A stretch of DNA of 64,000 nucleotides. It comes from Noviherbaspirillum cavernae (GTDB lineage Bacteria; Pseudomonadota; Gammaproteobacteria; Burkholderiales; Burkholderiaceae_D). The stretch is taken from positions 3,720,001 to 3,784,000 of the forward strand of contig NZ_QYUN01000002.1 of NCBI RefSeq assembly GCF_003590875.1. Reading direction: 5' to 3'. A model generated the notes under the pieces. The model had not been told where the DNA came from and did not search any database. It worked only from the letters and a program-made list of their open reading frames with translations. The translations under genes were made by a program, and so were the position numbers. Below are positions 16,456-26,512 of the stretch, piece after piece (positions within the stretch are counted from its first letter, which is position 1; each line of letters begins with the position of its first letter).

Positions 16456-18045
16456 TCAAACAGCAACTGCCTGCTTCGTCTCCGTCGTTTGCGGTTCCTC
16501 ATCGCCTGAACGAATCAGGTGATCGAAGGCGGACAAGGCTGCTGTCGCGCCGGCGCCGACCGCGATGACGATCTGCTTGAAAGGCACGGTGGTGCAATCG
16601 CCGGCAGCGAACACACCGGGGACCGAGGTCTGGCCGCGTGCATCGATCTCGATCTCGCCGAAGCGGGAAAGCGCAATCGTGCCTTTGAGCCATTCGGTGT
16701 TCGGCACGAGGCCGATCTGCACGAACACGCCTTCGAGGTCGATTTTGTGCGCGGCGCCGCTGCTGCGGTCGGTGTAGGAAAGACTTGTCACCTTTTGACC
16801 ATCGCCGTTGATCTCGGTCGTTTGTGCCGACATGATGATCTGCACGTTCGGCAGCGAGCGCAGCTTGCGTTGCAACACCGCGTCCGCACGCAATTCCGTG
16901 CCGTACTCGATCAAGGTCACGTGCTGGACGACACCCGCCAGGTCGATGGCCGCTTCCACGCCGGAGTTACCCCCGCCGACGACGGCGACGCGCTTGCCCT
17001 TGAAGAGCGGGCCGTCGCAGTGCGGGCAGTACGCTACGCCGTGGTTGCGGTATTCCTTTTCGCCCGGCACGTTGATTTCGCGCCAGCGCGCGCCGGTCGA
17101 GAGAATCACGGTCTTCGCCTTCAACACGGCACCGCTGGCAGTGTGGACTTCGGCGATCTTGCCCGGTATCAGCTTGACGGCGCGTTGCAGGTTCATGATG
17201 TCCACGTCGTATGCCTTGACGTGTTCTTCCAGCGCGGCGGCGAATTTCGGCCCTTCGGTTTCTTTCACCGAGATGAAGTTTTCAATCGCGAGCGTGTCGA
17301 GCACCTGGCCGCCGAAACGTTCGGCCAGGACGCCGGTACGGATGCCTTTGCGTGCCGCATAAATCGAAGACGCTGCGCCAGCAGGGCCACCGCCGATGAC
17401 GAGCACGTCAAACACGTCTTTCTTGCTCAGTTCTGCCGCAGCGCGAACGCCGGCATTGCTGTCGAGCCTGGAAAGGATTTCCTCGACGCTGGTGCGTCCC
17501 TGTCCGAAGTGTTCGCCGTTCAGGAACATCATTGGCACGGCCATGATTTGGCGGTCTTCCACTTCTTTCGGAAACACGCCGCCGTCAATTGTCGTCACCT
17601 TGATGCGCGGATTGATCACGGACATGGCGTTCAGCGCCTGCACGACTTCCGGGCAATTGTGGCAGCTGAGCGAGACGAAGGTCTCGAACTCGTAGTCGCC
17701 ATCGAGGTTGCGAATCTGTTCGATCACGGCGTCATCCAGCTTGATCGTGTGACCGCCGACTTGCAGCAAGGCGAGCACCAGCGAAGTGAATTCGTGGCCC
17801 ATCGGGATCCCGGCGAACGTGACGCCGATATCGGTCCCGGCGCGCTGGATCGTAAACGATGGGGCGCGCTTGGCGTCACCCTGCTCGCGCAAAGTAATCT
17901 TGTCGCTCAACTGGACGATGTCCTGGAGCAGTGCTTGCAGTTCCTGCGATTTCGCAGAGTCATTCAGCGATGCAACGATCTCAATGGGTTGCACCACTTT
18001 TTCCAAATAGGCTTTCAACTGTGTTTTGAGAGTGGCATCCAACAT
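16456..18045 (-). CDS. ahpF: Alkyl hydroperoxide reductase subunit F
   Basis: 529 residues, flavoprotein disulfide reductase that passes electrons from NADH to AhpC. The N-terminal double thioredoxin-like domain has the redox pair Cys128/Cys131 (CHNC). FAD and NAD domains follow with [21 protein letters not shown], the second redox pair CPHC near residue 345, and [17 protein letters not shown]. The C-terminus has [10 protein letters not shown]. It follows ahpC on the same strand, 94 bases away, the standard order. OxyR control is usual for this pair; no site was verified here. Confidence 0.97.
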   Translation of the reverse strand: MLDATLKTQLKAYLEKVVQPIEIVASLNDSAKSQELQALLQDIVQLSDKITLREQGDAKRAPSFTIQRAGTDIGVTFAGIPMGHEFTSLVLALLQVGGHTIKLDDAVIEQIRNLDGDYEFETFVSLSCHNCPEVVQALNAMSVINPRIKVTTIDGGVFPKEVEDRQIMAVPMMFLNGEHFGQGRTSVEEILSRLDSNAGVRAAAELSKKDVFDVLVIGGGPAGAASSIYAARKGIRTGVLAERFGGQVLDTLAIENFISVKETEGPKFAAALEEHVKAYDVDIMNLQRAVKLIPGKIAEVHTASGAVLKAKTVILSTGARWREINVPGEKEYRNHGVAYCPHCDGPLFKGKRVAVVGGGNSGVEAAIDLAGVVQHVTLIEYGTELRADAVLQRKLRSLPNVQIIMSAQTTEINGDGQKVTSLSYTDRSSGAAHKIDLEGVFVQIGLVPNTEWLKGTIALSRFGEIEIDARGQTSVPGVFAAGDCTTVPFKQIVIAVGAGATAALSAFDHLIRSGDEEPQTTETKQAVAV

Positions 18046-18139
18046 GACTTTTTCCTTTTTTTGGGCAACATCATCCCCGGCCGGGAGAAAACCCCGCCGG
18101 CCAGGAATCAGAAGTACTACGGAGGTACTACAGGATTAC

Positions 18140-18700
18140 TTAGATCTTGCCGACCAGGTCCAACGACGGAGCCAGGGTCTTTTCGCCTTCTTGCCACTTG
18201 GCGGGGCAAACTTCGCCCGGGTGAGCGGCGACGTATTTCGCTGCCTTGACCTTGCGCAGCAGTTCCTTGGCGTCACGGCCGATGCCTTCGGCAGTGATTT
18301 CGATGGCTTGGATCACGCCTTGCGGATCGACGATGAAGGTGCCACGGTCAGCCAGACCAGACGGACGCAGGATTTCGAAATTCTTCGAAATTTCGTGGGT
18401 CGGGTCGCCGATCATCGTGTACTTGATCTTGCCGATTGCCGGCGAGGTGTCGTGCCAAGCCTTGTGGGAGAAGTGGGTGTCGGTGGAAACCGAGAAAATC
18501 TCAACGCCCAGTTCGCGGAATTCAGTGTAGTTGTCGGCCAGATCTTCCAATTCGGTCGGGCAGACAAAAGTGAAGTCAGCGGGATAGAACACAAAAACGG
18601 CCCATTTGCCCTTCACGTTGGCGTCGCTCACTTCGACGAACTTGCCATCTTTGTATGCCTGTGCGGTAAACGGTTTGATTTCGGTATTGATAATAGACAT
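18140..18700 (-). CDS. ahpC: Alkyl hydroperoxide reductase peroxiredoxin AhpC
   Basis: 186 residues, typical 2-Cys peroxiredoxin. The peroxidatic Cys47 is in [10 protein letters not shown] and the resolving Cys lies in GEVCPAKW near residue 165. It reduces hydrogen peroxide and organic hydroperoxides in the cytoplasm and is recharged by AhpF. It is the first gene of the ahpC-ahpF pair. The AT-rich segment upstream (about 18701-18830) should hold the promoter; the first IS630 element lies just beyond it at 18893 and does not interrupt the gene. Confidence 0.97.
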   Translation of the reverse strand: MSIINTEIKPFTAQAYKDGKFVEVSDANVKGKWAVFVFYPADFTFVCPTELEDLADNYTEFRELGVEIFSVSTDTHFSHKAWHDTSPAIGKIKYTMIGDPTHEISKNFEILRPSGLADRGTFIVDPQGVIQAIEITAEGIGRDAKELLRKVKAAKYVAAHPGEVCPAKWQEGEKTLAPSLDLVGKI

Positions 18701-18892
18701 TCAGTTTTCCTATAAAGGGTTGGAAACATCGGTAACGCTGCGCCAGTGTACGGGCATATCGCCCATCTGAAAAATTGATTGATTCAATGATTTTGATTTA
18801 CTCTGACTATTGCAACAGCGCAACACGGCGCCTTTACGCGACCGTGTGCGTATTCTAGCGGCCCTCGGTGAGACTCGTGATGCTCAGGACTA

Positions 18893-20109
18893 GTGGTCAG
18901 ACACTCTAAATTTTTCTAGTTCAAAACGATCTAACCGTAGCCAGCTTTTGAAGGAGATCGTGATGAACAAGAAGTATGTGGTGAAGTTGACCGCCGAGGA
19001 ACGAGCGCGGTACGAACATCTTGTGCATACAGGCAAGTCTGCTGCGTGGAAGATCCAGCGGGCGCAGGCGCTGCTGAAGGCGGATCAAGGGGCGCAAGGG
19101 CCAGGATGGGATGACGCCCGCATTGCCGAAGCCTTTGGGGTGACCACGCGCAGTCTGCAAAATTGGCGCAAGCAAGCGGTGGAAGAAGGGCCGGACTCCT
19201 TGCTGGAACACCAGTGGGCGCCACGACCGCGGGCAGTGAAGCTCGACGGTGAAGGACAAGCGCGCCTGACGGCGCTGGCCTGCTCGACAGCGCCGGATGG
19301 CCGCGCAAGCTGGACGTTGAATTTGTTGGCAAACAAGCTGGTGGAGTTGCATATTGTCGATACGATTTCGCGTGAAACAGTACGGCAGGCGTTAAAAAAA
19401 GCGACCTGAAACCGTGGCTGAAGCAGCAATGGTGTATCGCACCGCATGCGGATGCGGAGTTCGCCTGCCAGATGGAGCAGGTGCTGGAAGTGTATCGGCG
19501 GCCCTATGATCCTGCGCATCCGGTGGTGTGCATGGATGAACAGCCCAGGCAATTGATTGAAGAAGTGCGTCCCCCTTTGCCGATGCAACCGGGGCAGCCG
19601 GAGAAAGTGGATTACGAATACATCCGTCATGGCATGTGTTGCGTATGGATGTTTGTCGAACCCTTGGGAGGATGGCGCGACGCGACGGCCACGGCACAGA
19701 AGACCAGCATTGCGTGGGCACAGCAAGTGCGGGCGTTGGTGGATGCGCCGCGCCATGCACAAGCGGAGCGCATCACGCTCGTCTGCGACAACTTGAATAC
19801 GCATCGGCTCGCCTCGCTGTATCAGGCATTTGAGGCGCCCGAAGCGATGCGGATTGCGCGCAGGTTGGAATTGGTCTACACGCCCAAGCATGGCAGTTGG
19901 CTCAACATGGCCGAATCGGAATTGAGCGTGTTGACCCGACAATGTCTGCGCGACCGCATAGGCGATATGCGCCTGATCGCAGCTCGGGCGCAAACATGGG
20001 CGCAGCAGCGCAATCAGGATCAAACCGGAATTGACTGGCAATTTCGTACCGAAGATGCTCGGATTAAACTGAAATACCTCTACCCGAAATTTTTAGATTG
20101 ACGGAACAC
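18893..20109 (+). mobile_element. IS630-family insertion sequence A
   Basis: About 1.2 kb bounded by TA dinucleotides (18891-18892 and 20110-20111), as expected for IS630 target duplication. The ends form imperfect inverted repeats: GTGGTCAGACACTCTAAA on the left against GTGTTCCGTCAATCTAAA on the inverted right end. It contains one two-frame transposase gene. The right TA is shared with element B. Confidence 0.85.
18963..20101 (+). CDS. IS630-family transposase, made by -1 programmed frameshift
   Basis: The first frame (148 codons from ATG 18963, preceded by AAGGAGA) carries the helix-turn-helix domain with DDARIAEAFGVTTRSLQNWRK. It ends just after a run of seven A (19394-19400). Slipping back one base there joins it to the second frame with the DDE catalytic domain: Asp in VVCMDEQP, Asp in VCDNLNTH and Glu in WLNMAESELS. 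The product would be about 380 residues. The slippery A7 tract is characteristic of the family, so this is not a simple mutation. All catalytic residues are present and the element looks active. Confidence 0.88.
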
Positions 20110-20111
20110 TA

Positions 20112-21164
20112 GAGCGGTTTCAGCCTGACTTGCCATAGCCAGAATGGCAAATGTATCGTTCACATTCGGCGGCATTGAATTGATCGAGCAGGGCGCCGAA
20201 GGCACACCAGAGGGTATCCATCGTGCGAGCTGCAGTTTTTCTGAGGAGCGTTTTGAACTTGGCAAAGACTTGTTCGATGGGGTTGTAGTCGGGGCTGTAA
20301 GGCGGCAGATAACGCACTTGTGCACCAGCGGTCTCGATGGCAGCAGCAATGCCGACGACCTTGTGCGAGCCGAGATTGTCCATCACCACGATATCGCCCG
20401 GTTGCAGCACAGGGGCCAGTACCTGTTGTACCCAGGTGCGAAAGGCATTGCCATTGATCGGGCCATCGAACACGCAAGGCGCCACCAGGCCGCCGGTACG
20501 CAAGGCGCAGACGAAGGTGGTCGTATGCCAGTGGCCGCAAGGCGCTTGCCCGAGACAGCGAGTGCCTTTCACGGAGCGTCCTCGGGCCGGCGTCATGCTG
20601 GTGCCGGCCCAGGTCTCATCCAGAAATACCAGGTGGCGCACGTCAAAGCAGCCCTGCTCGGCGGCCCAGTCACAACGCGCCTGCGCTACGTCCGGGCGCT
20701 CCTGCTCGGCGGCATGGAGCATCTTTTTTTAAGGCTCAGCCCAAGCCGGGCCAGCGTCTTCCACATGGTAGTCACGCTCACCTGAACGCCATGCTCGGCA
20801 TGCAGCCATTGGCACAACTGTTCCAGCGTTTGATCATTGATGGCTTGTACGCGCGCGGCCAGCACGTCTTCCAGTCCGCTCAGTTTCAACGGCACATGGT
20901 TGTGCTGGACACCCGCCGTATCATCCCCGAGTCGGTGCCGCCGCGAACGGGCCCTTGCCACGTACGATTTGCTTACCCTGAAGCGGGTCGCCACCTCGGC
21001 TATGGAACCGCTCGCGTTTAGCACGCGATCCCGTAAATCTTGCCCGTAGGCTTGTCCTGGATGCCACGCCATGACCGTGTCTCCTGCCGCTGCCAATCCC
21101 ATTCGATCCTGCACCGATCCCGTAGTTCAACAGCTTTGTGACGCAGGTCAGGACAAAACTGCTC
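20112..21164 (-). mobile_element. IS630-family insertion sequence B
   Basis: About 1.05 kb between TA 20110-20111 and TA 21165-21166. Terminal inverted repeats begin GAGCGGTTT on the left and GAGCAGTTT on the inverted right end, with CCTGACTTGC/CCTGACCTGC internally. It is oriented opposite to element A and touches it; one TA serves both. Confidence 0.85.
20120..21072 (-). CDS. IS630-family transposase, -1 programmed frameshift
   Basis: The first frame (MAWHPGQAYGQDLRDRVLNA, 128 codons) has the N-terminal helix-turn-helix (SIAEVATRFRVSKSYVARAR) and ends shortly after a run of seven A at about 20724-20730. A -1 slip joins it to the second frame beginning KKMLHAAEQERPDV. Catalytic residues are visible: Asp in VFLDETWAGT, Asp in VMDNLGSH and Glu in YSPDYNPIEQVFAKFK. 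Sequence differs clearly from the element A transposase, so the two are not copies of one element. Confidence 0.88.
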
Positions 21165-21847
21165 TAGTGCATGTCGCCGCGCAGGCGATCCAATCCTTGC
21201 CGCAGCCCTTCCCCCCAATATTCGGTGATCGCCGTCAAATCCTGCCAAGTGATCTGCTGCCCCTGCGGCAGTGTCTTGTCGCCTTTGCGATTGGCGGTGG
21301 CAGCCGCAACGCGCTTGCCCTGAGGGTCGAGCAATTCGATCTCGGCCGTCATCTCCTCGACCCGGGGCGCCGTGCCCGTGACTTCCCGCCCCAGATTGAA
21401 TGCCGCTTTGATCGGAATGAGGTCAGTGACGTTGCGATCGGGCCTCACGGCTTGCACGCCCGTGATCGCCGTTCTTATTCGCAGGACGTCCGGTCCGGCC
21501 GTGGTCACGATCTGATATTTCGGATGGAGCGCCTTTTGGAACGACGTCATCAGGTCCGCGGTCATGCGCGCTATCGCCTCGGACGGCACGCGGGATTGAT
21601 CCGCGCTCGGCGTCACGATGATTTGCACCGGATCGAACATGAGTTTGCTGTACTGGCGGAAATCCACGGATCGGTCGGCATACACCAGTGCACCTTCTCG
21701 CTTGGGGTCCGGTTTCAGTTGCGAGTAGTCGCCGAGAAATCCCGAATTGCTCGGCACGGCCTCGTTCCGGACAGAATTCATCATGGGGGAATGACATCCG
21801 GTGGCCAAGGCAAGAGTGACGAGTATCAGTCCTGATCGCATCTTCAT
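21164..21847 (-). CDS. DUF3313-family lipoprotein, 3' end abutting IS630
   Basis: About 227 residues: signal peptide with lipobox TGC near residue 17, then a DUF3313 pattern with SGFLGDYSQLKP, a DPVQIIV strand and a C-terminal helix. Function of the family is unknown; members are outer-membrane lipoproteins. The start MKMRSG was chosen for GGAG eight bases upstream. The stop codon TAG is built from the last base of the insertion sequence and its target TA, so the native C-terminus may have been altered by the insertion. Confidence 0.78.
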   Translation of the reverse strand: MKMRSGLILVTLALATGCHSPMMNSVRNEAVPSNSGFLGDYSQLKPDPKREGALVYADRSVDFRQYSKLMFDPVQIIVTPSADQSRVPSEAIARMTADLMTSFQKALHPKYQIVTTAGPDVLRIRTAITGVQAVRPDRNVTDLIPIKAAFNLGREVTGTAPRVEEMTAEIELLDPQGKRVAAATANRKGDKTLPQGQQITWQDLTAITEYWGEGLRQGLDRLRGDMH

Positions 21848-22378
21848 GGTATTCACTCCACTCTAGGAAATTGAATTCGAGCCGTCCGGATGCGGCTCCT
21901 CATGATGCCGACTCGCCTCATCATTCTTACGCAGACACGGCTGCCTAATTGATTGACTTCTTGTCCATAAGTTCTCTGTCGAGCCCTCCGAGAATCGGAC
22001 AAGCGACTCGCCTGCCCTGGAAGCATGCAGAAATACTTCGTCTTCCTCGAGCCCGTTTCAGCGGCTCGCATCCGTTTTCAGAGTTGCAATATTTGCGCGA
22101 TTTTCAATTTTATTAAGCGCTCCATCACCGAAGTAGTGCTGCATTCACCGCTTTTCTTTGGTTCTTCACGTTAATCCGTGAAGAACCAAAGAAAAGCCCG
22201 CCCGCCTCTCGGCGAACGGGCAAGGTCACTTCAACCTTTGGAAGTAGAAGCGTCTGGTCTGATGGAGACCGGCGAATGATGCCGCAAGGAAATGACGTGG
22301 CGATGACAGCTGCTGCTCGATGCAAACGGCGTCAGCGTCCTCGTTTCACATGCGCACCAAGCGGTGTGCGATCCGGGC
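21848..22378. other. Intergenic stretch with one large palindrome
   Basis: 531 bases between two minus-strand genes. It holds the 46-base palindrome at 22151-22196 and an AT-rich patch around 22080-22120. No gene-like frame is convincing. Confidence 0.5.
22151..22196. repeat. Perfect 20-bp-stem palindrome with TTAATC loop (copy 2)
   Basis: The left arm 22151-22170 (CTTTTCTTTGGTTCTTCACG) is the exact reverse complement of 22177-22196, with loop TTAATC. The core is shared with 16372-16410. It could be a strong terminator or a solo IS-end derived element. Confidence 0.8.
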
Positions 22379-23008
22379 TCATGCCTGCGCGGCAGCCAGT
22401 TCGGCATCCTTCTTTCTCGCCCGCGCCACCGCCGGGCGTGCGCTGGTGCGCTCGATGTAAGCCTTGATCAGCGGCGTCTCCGGCACCAGCTTGAACATGG
22501 TGGTCCACAGCAGCGCCGTGCCCCACAGCGCGTCGGCGGCAGTGAATTTCTCGCCGAGCAGATATGGCCCCCTGGCGAGCTGGTCCGTCAGCGTTTTCAG
22601 CATGGTGTCGAAGTCGCCATAGGGCGAGACCGATGGCGGTGCCGGCGGATTGTTCTGTGCGCGATCCGCCAGCGCCGGCTCGAAACACGATCCGTAGTAC
22701 ACCATCCACCGCAGGTAGGGTCCGCGCAGCGGATCGCCGATCTGCGGCGCAAGACCCGCTTCCGGGTAGAGGTCGGCAAGGTACATGTAGACCGCCGCCT
22801 GTTCGGTGACCAGCGCGTCGCCGTGCAGAATCGCCGGTACCTTGCCCATCGGATTGATCGCGAGATATTCCGGCGCGCGCTGCTCGCCGGTTTTCATGTT
22901 CAGCACATGCAGCTGGTAATCCGCACCGAGTTCTTCCAGCAGAATCAGTGCGCCGGTCGAACGGGTGTTGGGCGAATGAAAGAAGGTGAGCTGACGGTTC
23001 GCGGTCAT
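22379..23008 (-). CDS. Glutathione S-transferase family protein
   Basis: 209 residues. The N-terminal thioredoxin-like domain has FFHSPNTRSTGALILLEEL, INPMGKVPAIL (cis-Pro) and LVTEQAAVYMYLADLYP (glutathione-binding Glu). A helical C-terminal domain follows with LGEKFTAADALWG. Start ATG 23008 was chosen because AAAGGA lies nine bases upstream; an ATG three codons earlier overlaps that site. The substrate is unknown; the order and motifs are those of bacterial soluble GSTs. Confidence 0.88.
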   Translation of the reverse strand: MTANRQLTFFHSPNTRSTGALILLEELGADYQLHVLNMKTGEQRAPEYLAINPMGKVPAILHGDALVTEQAAVYMYLADLYPEAGLAPQIGDPLRGPYLRWMVYYGSCFEPALADRAQNNPPAPPSVSPYGDFDTMLKTLTDQLARGPYLLGEKFTAADALWGTALLWTTMFKLVPETPLIKAYIERTSARPAVARARKKDAELAAAQA

Positions 23009-23122
23009 GGGCGGCATTCCTTTGGTGGCGTTGAGGGTTTGTCAATATAGCAGACGGCGAATCCGCGAAATGCGTCGGAAAAATCGCCGAACATGCAGCG
23101 ACGCTTCGTCATCGATAGAGGG

Positions 23123-24292
23123 TTAATCCGTCGTCGTGCGCTCGGCAAGGAAGTAGGCGGGACTTGCCAGCAGCAGGGACACCAGCTCGGTCTGGCGGTT
23201 GGTGCCGGTCTTGGCGAAGATGCTCTTGAGCTGGGTTTTCAGCGTATGGGGCGAGATGGTGCGCTCGTGCGCGATATCGTCGAGCGTCCTGCCGCTGCAC
23301 AGGCCGACCGCCAGTCGGGCTTCGGCATCGGTCAGGCCGAACAGCTTGCGCACGCGGTCCGGAGTCAGGCTGGGCGCGTAGTCGGGATCGAACACGAAGA
23401 CCAGCGCCGCACCGTGTGTCTGCCCCGCTGCGATGCGCACCGGCGCGACCATCAGCATCAGCGGCAGCCGTCCCGGCCGCGGCAGCAGCACCACTTCGTT
23501 CAGCGTGGTCGTGCTGCCGCGGCTGGCCTGGATCGCATTGCCGATCTCGAAATTGAGCTTGCGGCTGGCATCGACATCGCTCGCCACCAGATGCCCCTGC
23601 TCCAGCTTGAGCAGCTTGCTGTCCGCCAGCAGCGTCCTGGCGCGACTGTTCATGTGCGCGGCGCGGCTGTGCTCGTCGAAGAACAGCGCCGGCATCGCCA
23701 GCAGGTCAAGGCCGCCCGCCAGGAAGTCCTGACCGAACTGCAACTCGGTAAAGCGCGCGCGCATCTGGATCGCGCGCTGCATGTGCGGCATGAGCCGGTC
23801 CAGCGTATCGAGATCGTCGCGCGAAAAGCCGGGTTGCACGGGCGAGCGTTGCACGATCATTTGCGTGAACCATGCGCCTTCGCGCAGCACGATCGCGCCG
23901 GCCGCGTACTCCACGCCCTGCGGCGACAGCCACTCGCGATAGAAGCGGCTGTGCGGGACCTGCTCAGGATGCGCGATATCGAGATTGCTGGCGTAGAAAT
24001 GCGCGACGGGCGACGTCATGATGTGCTGCGCCAGCACATCTTCCTGGGCATAGTGGAGCGCATAGCGCTCGACCCAGCCCGCCGTGATGCCGCTCAGCCA
24101 GAGCCCCTTGACCTCGTGCGTATCGCCGTTGCGGATGATCAGCGTGACCGCCTTCAAGCCGAAACTCGCCGTCAACGCCTCGATGAAATCCTGAAAGCCG
24201 CCTGGCGCAGTCACCCCGTCGTACAACTTCGCCAGCAGCGGCTCGAATGCCGCCTCTGGCTGCCCTGCTTCGTGCATCGATACCTCGCCCAT
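23123..24292 (-). CDS. LuxR-family transcriptional regulator
   Basis: 389 residues. The C-terminal helix-turn-helix (FGLTDAEARLAVGLCSGRTL through SPHTLKTQLKSIFAKTGTNR) is typical of LuxR/FixJ-type regulators. The first ~310 residues have no receiver or acyl-homoserine-lactone motif but look like a PAS/GAF-type sensor region. The start ATG 24292 follows GAGGAG closely. No obvious partner gene is cotranscribed; the target is unknown. Confidence 0.82.
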   Translation of the reverse strand: MGEVSMHEAGQPEAAFEPLLAKLYDGVTAPGGFQDFIEALTASFGLKAVTLIIRNGDTHEVKGLWLSGITAGWVERYALHYAQEDVLAQHIMTSPVAHFYASNLDIAHPEQVPHSRFYREWLSPQGVEYAAGAIVLREGAWFTQMIVQRSPVQPGFSRDDLDTLDRLMPHMQRAIQMRARFTELQFGQDFLAGGLDLLAMPALFFDEHSRAAHMNSRARTLLADSKLLKLEQGHLVASDVDASRKLNFEIGNAIQASRGSTTTLNEVVLLPRPGRLPLMLMVAPVRIAAGQTHGAALVFVFDPDYAPSLTPDRVRKLFGLTDAEARLAVGLCSGRTLDDIAHERTISPHTLKTQLKSIFAKTGTNRQTELVSLLLASPAYFLAERTTTD

Positions 24293-24427
24293 GGTCGCAA
24301 CTCCTCCTGCGGCTAGCATGCCTCTGGCGGGAAGATGTTGTCAAATTGTTCATCGAATCGGTGCAAGTGACGAGCGATGCACGCAACGCGTGCGCCGTCG
24401 GGAAGGGCGCGGCGCGGCCTACCCGGC

Positions 24428-25580
24428 CTACCCGGCCCCTCCGCGCCACTGCATCATTCGCGGCAGCCGCCGCAATGCCGCCCCGGTCAGATACCTGGAA
24501 TAGTCGCGATAGTCAGCGTCCCCCGCCACCACATCCATGTGCTTCCTGATCAGTCCGCCGCCTGCGCCGAGTGCGCGTACGAAGAGCGGTTCGAGCGGGC
24601 GCGAGAACACGAGGTAGCGCAGCAGCCGGCCATCATCGAACAATCCGGCGATGCTCCCGTAGCGCTCCCTGTAGAAGGACAATGCGCTCCTTGCGCCATG
24701 CGCGGCGCGCGCCTCGATCACGGCGTGCGCCGCGTGATATCCGCTCAGGATCGCGAAAGCGATGCCCTCGCCCGTGATCGGTTCGACCAGGCCCGCCGCA
24801 TCGCCCGCGAGCAGGACCGAACCCTCGCCGGGCTGCGCGAGGTAATTGCCGAACGGGATGGGATGGCGCAGCAGCGGCAGCGCCGGCACGCTGCCGATCG
24901 CCATGCGCGCGAAGCGTTCGAAGATCGGCCGCATGTCGGGATTTTCCGACGATAGTCCGCCCACGCCCACCGTCAATGTGCGCTCCTTGGGGAAGATCCA
25001 TGCGTAGCCCCAGCGCACCAGACCGAGATAGATTTCCGGCGCACAGATGTCGCGCGAAACAAGCGATCTCGGCACCTCCATTTCCAATCCGACCGCAAAG
25101 CCGCGCTTGTCGATCGCGACCGAGGCCAGTTCCTTGCGGATGCGGCTGCTCGCGCCGTCGGCACCGATGATGAAGGGCGCTTCGTGACGCACATCGTCGT
25201 TCGCGAGGACCGCAGTGCGGTCGGGGCTCAAACCGCTTGCGCCGGCGCCTTCGATGACCTCGACGCCGAACGCGCGCGCCATGTCGAGCAGGTAGTGGTC
25301 GAACGCGCTGCGCGAAGTGAAGCAGATGGGCTTGTAGTCGCGGACTTCATTCAGCAGTCGCTCGCGGAAGAAAACCTTCGCGCCTCTGGCCTCGGCCTCG
25401 ATGGGCGGATCGCATTGGGGGCCGAATGCCTGCCGCAGCGCATCTCGGCAGCGCAGGCTGATCAGGCCGCCGCACAGCTTCTGCCGCGGAAAGCGCGCCT
25501 TGTCCAGCAAGACGGCCTTCAGGCCCGCGCGCGCCAGCGTGATCGCCACCGCCGACAACGATTGCGTCGTAGCTGCGCAT
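24428..25580 (-). pseudogene. Geranylgeranyl reductase-family FAD oxidoreductase, frameshifted in the FAD motif
   Basis: The gene starts MRSYDAIVVGGG in one frame and continues VAITLARAGLKAVLLDKARF in another. A normal family member would read GGGPAGSAVAI at this point, so about six residues of the dinucleotide-binding loop are missing and the frame is shifted. The rest (about 375 residues) is intact, with KLCGGLISLRC, FIIGADGASSRIRK, LLAGDAAGLVEPITGEGI and a C-terminal helix. Such enzymes reduce isoprenoid or related alkenes using FAD. The lesion could also be a sequencing or assembly error. The break looks like a 20-base deletion between short repeats. Confidence 0.8.
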
Positions 25581-25734
25581 GATATTTACAGAAGGAATCG
25601 GGCTGACATGAGGACGGCTGGATGCCGCCTTCTGCACTATAACCTTGGCTGCCGACGAAGCAATCGGCACGCGGCCGGATCAGCGAGATCGTTTGATGCG
25701 TCGCAAGCCCGGGACGCATCCCGTGCCGCCAACG

Positions 25735-26373
25735 CTAAGCGGCGCGTCGCTGTTCGAGCGCCAGCCGTATCGCCAGCGCGGCCAGCACAAAACCCATCAC
25801 GCGGCGTTGCGCCGCGAGCCAGAACGGATTGCGCGCGAACCAGGAAGCGATGCCCGCCGCCGACAGCGCGATCAGGAGATTGACGACAAAGCTCACGGAA
25901 ATCTGCGTGACGCCCAGCGTCACGCTTTGCAGAAAGACCGAGCCATGCGCCGGCACGACGAACTGCGGAAAAATCGACAGATAGAAAATCGCGACCTTGG
26001 GATTGAGCAGGTTCGTCAGGAACCCCATCAGCAGCAGTTTGCGTGGCGCATCGGGCGGCAACTCCTTCGCCTCGAAGGGCGAGCGCGCTCCCGGCTTCAC
26101 CGCCTGCCATGCCAGCCACAGGAGGTACAAGGCGCCTGCATACTTGAGCAGTTCATAGGCAAACGGCACCGCCATGAAAATCGCCGACAGGCCGATCGCC
26201 GCAGCCAGCATATGGACAACGAAGCCGGCGACGACGCCGAACAAGGAAATGACCCCGGCACCACGTCCCTGACAGATGGAGCGCGAGAGGATGTAGATCA
26301 TGTTGGGGCCGGGGGTCAGCACCAGCAGCAGGGCAGTGCCGGCGAACAGCAGCAAGTCATTCAGGGGGATCAT
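25735..26373 (-). CDS. LysE/RhtB-family amino acid exporter
   Basis: 212 residues with about six transmembrane helices. The N-terminal LLLVLTPGPNMIYILSRSI matches the LysE family signature, and LLMGFLTNLLNPKVAIFYLS is the conserved central NPK loop. These proteins export amino acids or homoserine lactones. The substrate cannot be read from sequence. Confidence 0.9.
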   Translation of the reverse strand: MIPLNDLLLFAGTALLLVLTPGPNMIYILSRSICQGRGAGVISLFGVVAGFVVHMLAAAIGLSAIFMAVPFAYELLKYAGALYLLWLAWQAVKPGARSPFEAKELPPDAPRKLLLMGFLTNLLNPKVAIFYLSIFPQFVVPAHGSVFLQSVTLGVTQISVSFVVNLLIALSAAGIASWFARNPFWLAAQRRVMGFVLAALAIRLALEQRRAA

Positions 26374-26401
26374 GTGTTCTCCGGCAGTTCAAGAAGTAGA
26401 T

Positions 26402-26505
26402 GTAGGGTGGGCACGCAGTGCCCACGCAGAAATCGCAATATTCCTGAATATTGTCGCCAGGCCTGTCCATCTTTGCCGCGTGGGCACTGCGTGCCCATCC
26501 TACCC
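26402..26505. repeat. REP-type inverted pair (GTAGGGTGGGCA class)
   Basis: The left unit 26402-26426 (TAGGGTGGGCACGCAGTGCC...) and the right unit 26478-26505 are inverted relative to each other, each with its own small palindrome around GCAC/GTGC. The same GTGGGCA..TGCCCAC core recurs at 28941, 34242, 34309, 36200 and 36669. Palindromic repeats of this sort are moved by RAYT proteins, and two broken RAYT genes lie at 34-36 kb. Confidence 0.75.
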
Positions 26506-26512
26506 GCTTATC

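Noticed and set aside
22151..22196. Integron attC site (contains GTTAATC)
   Set aside because: Lacks the paired R'/R'' and L'/L'' boxes of attC and no integron integrase or cassette is near; it is a perfect palindrome.
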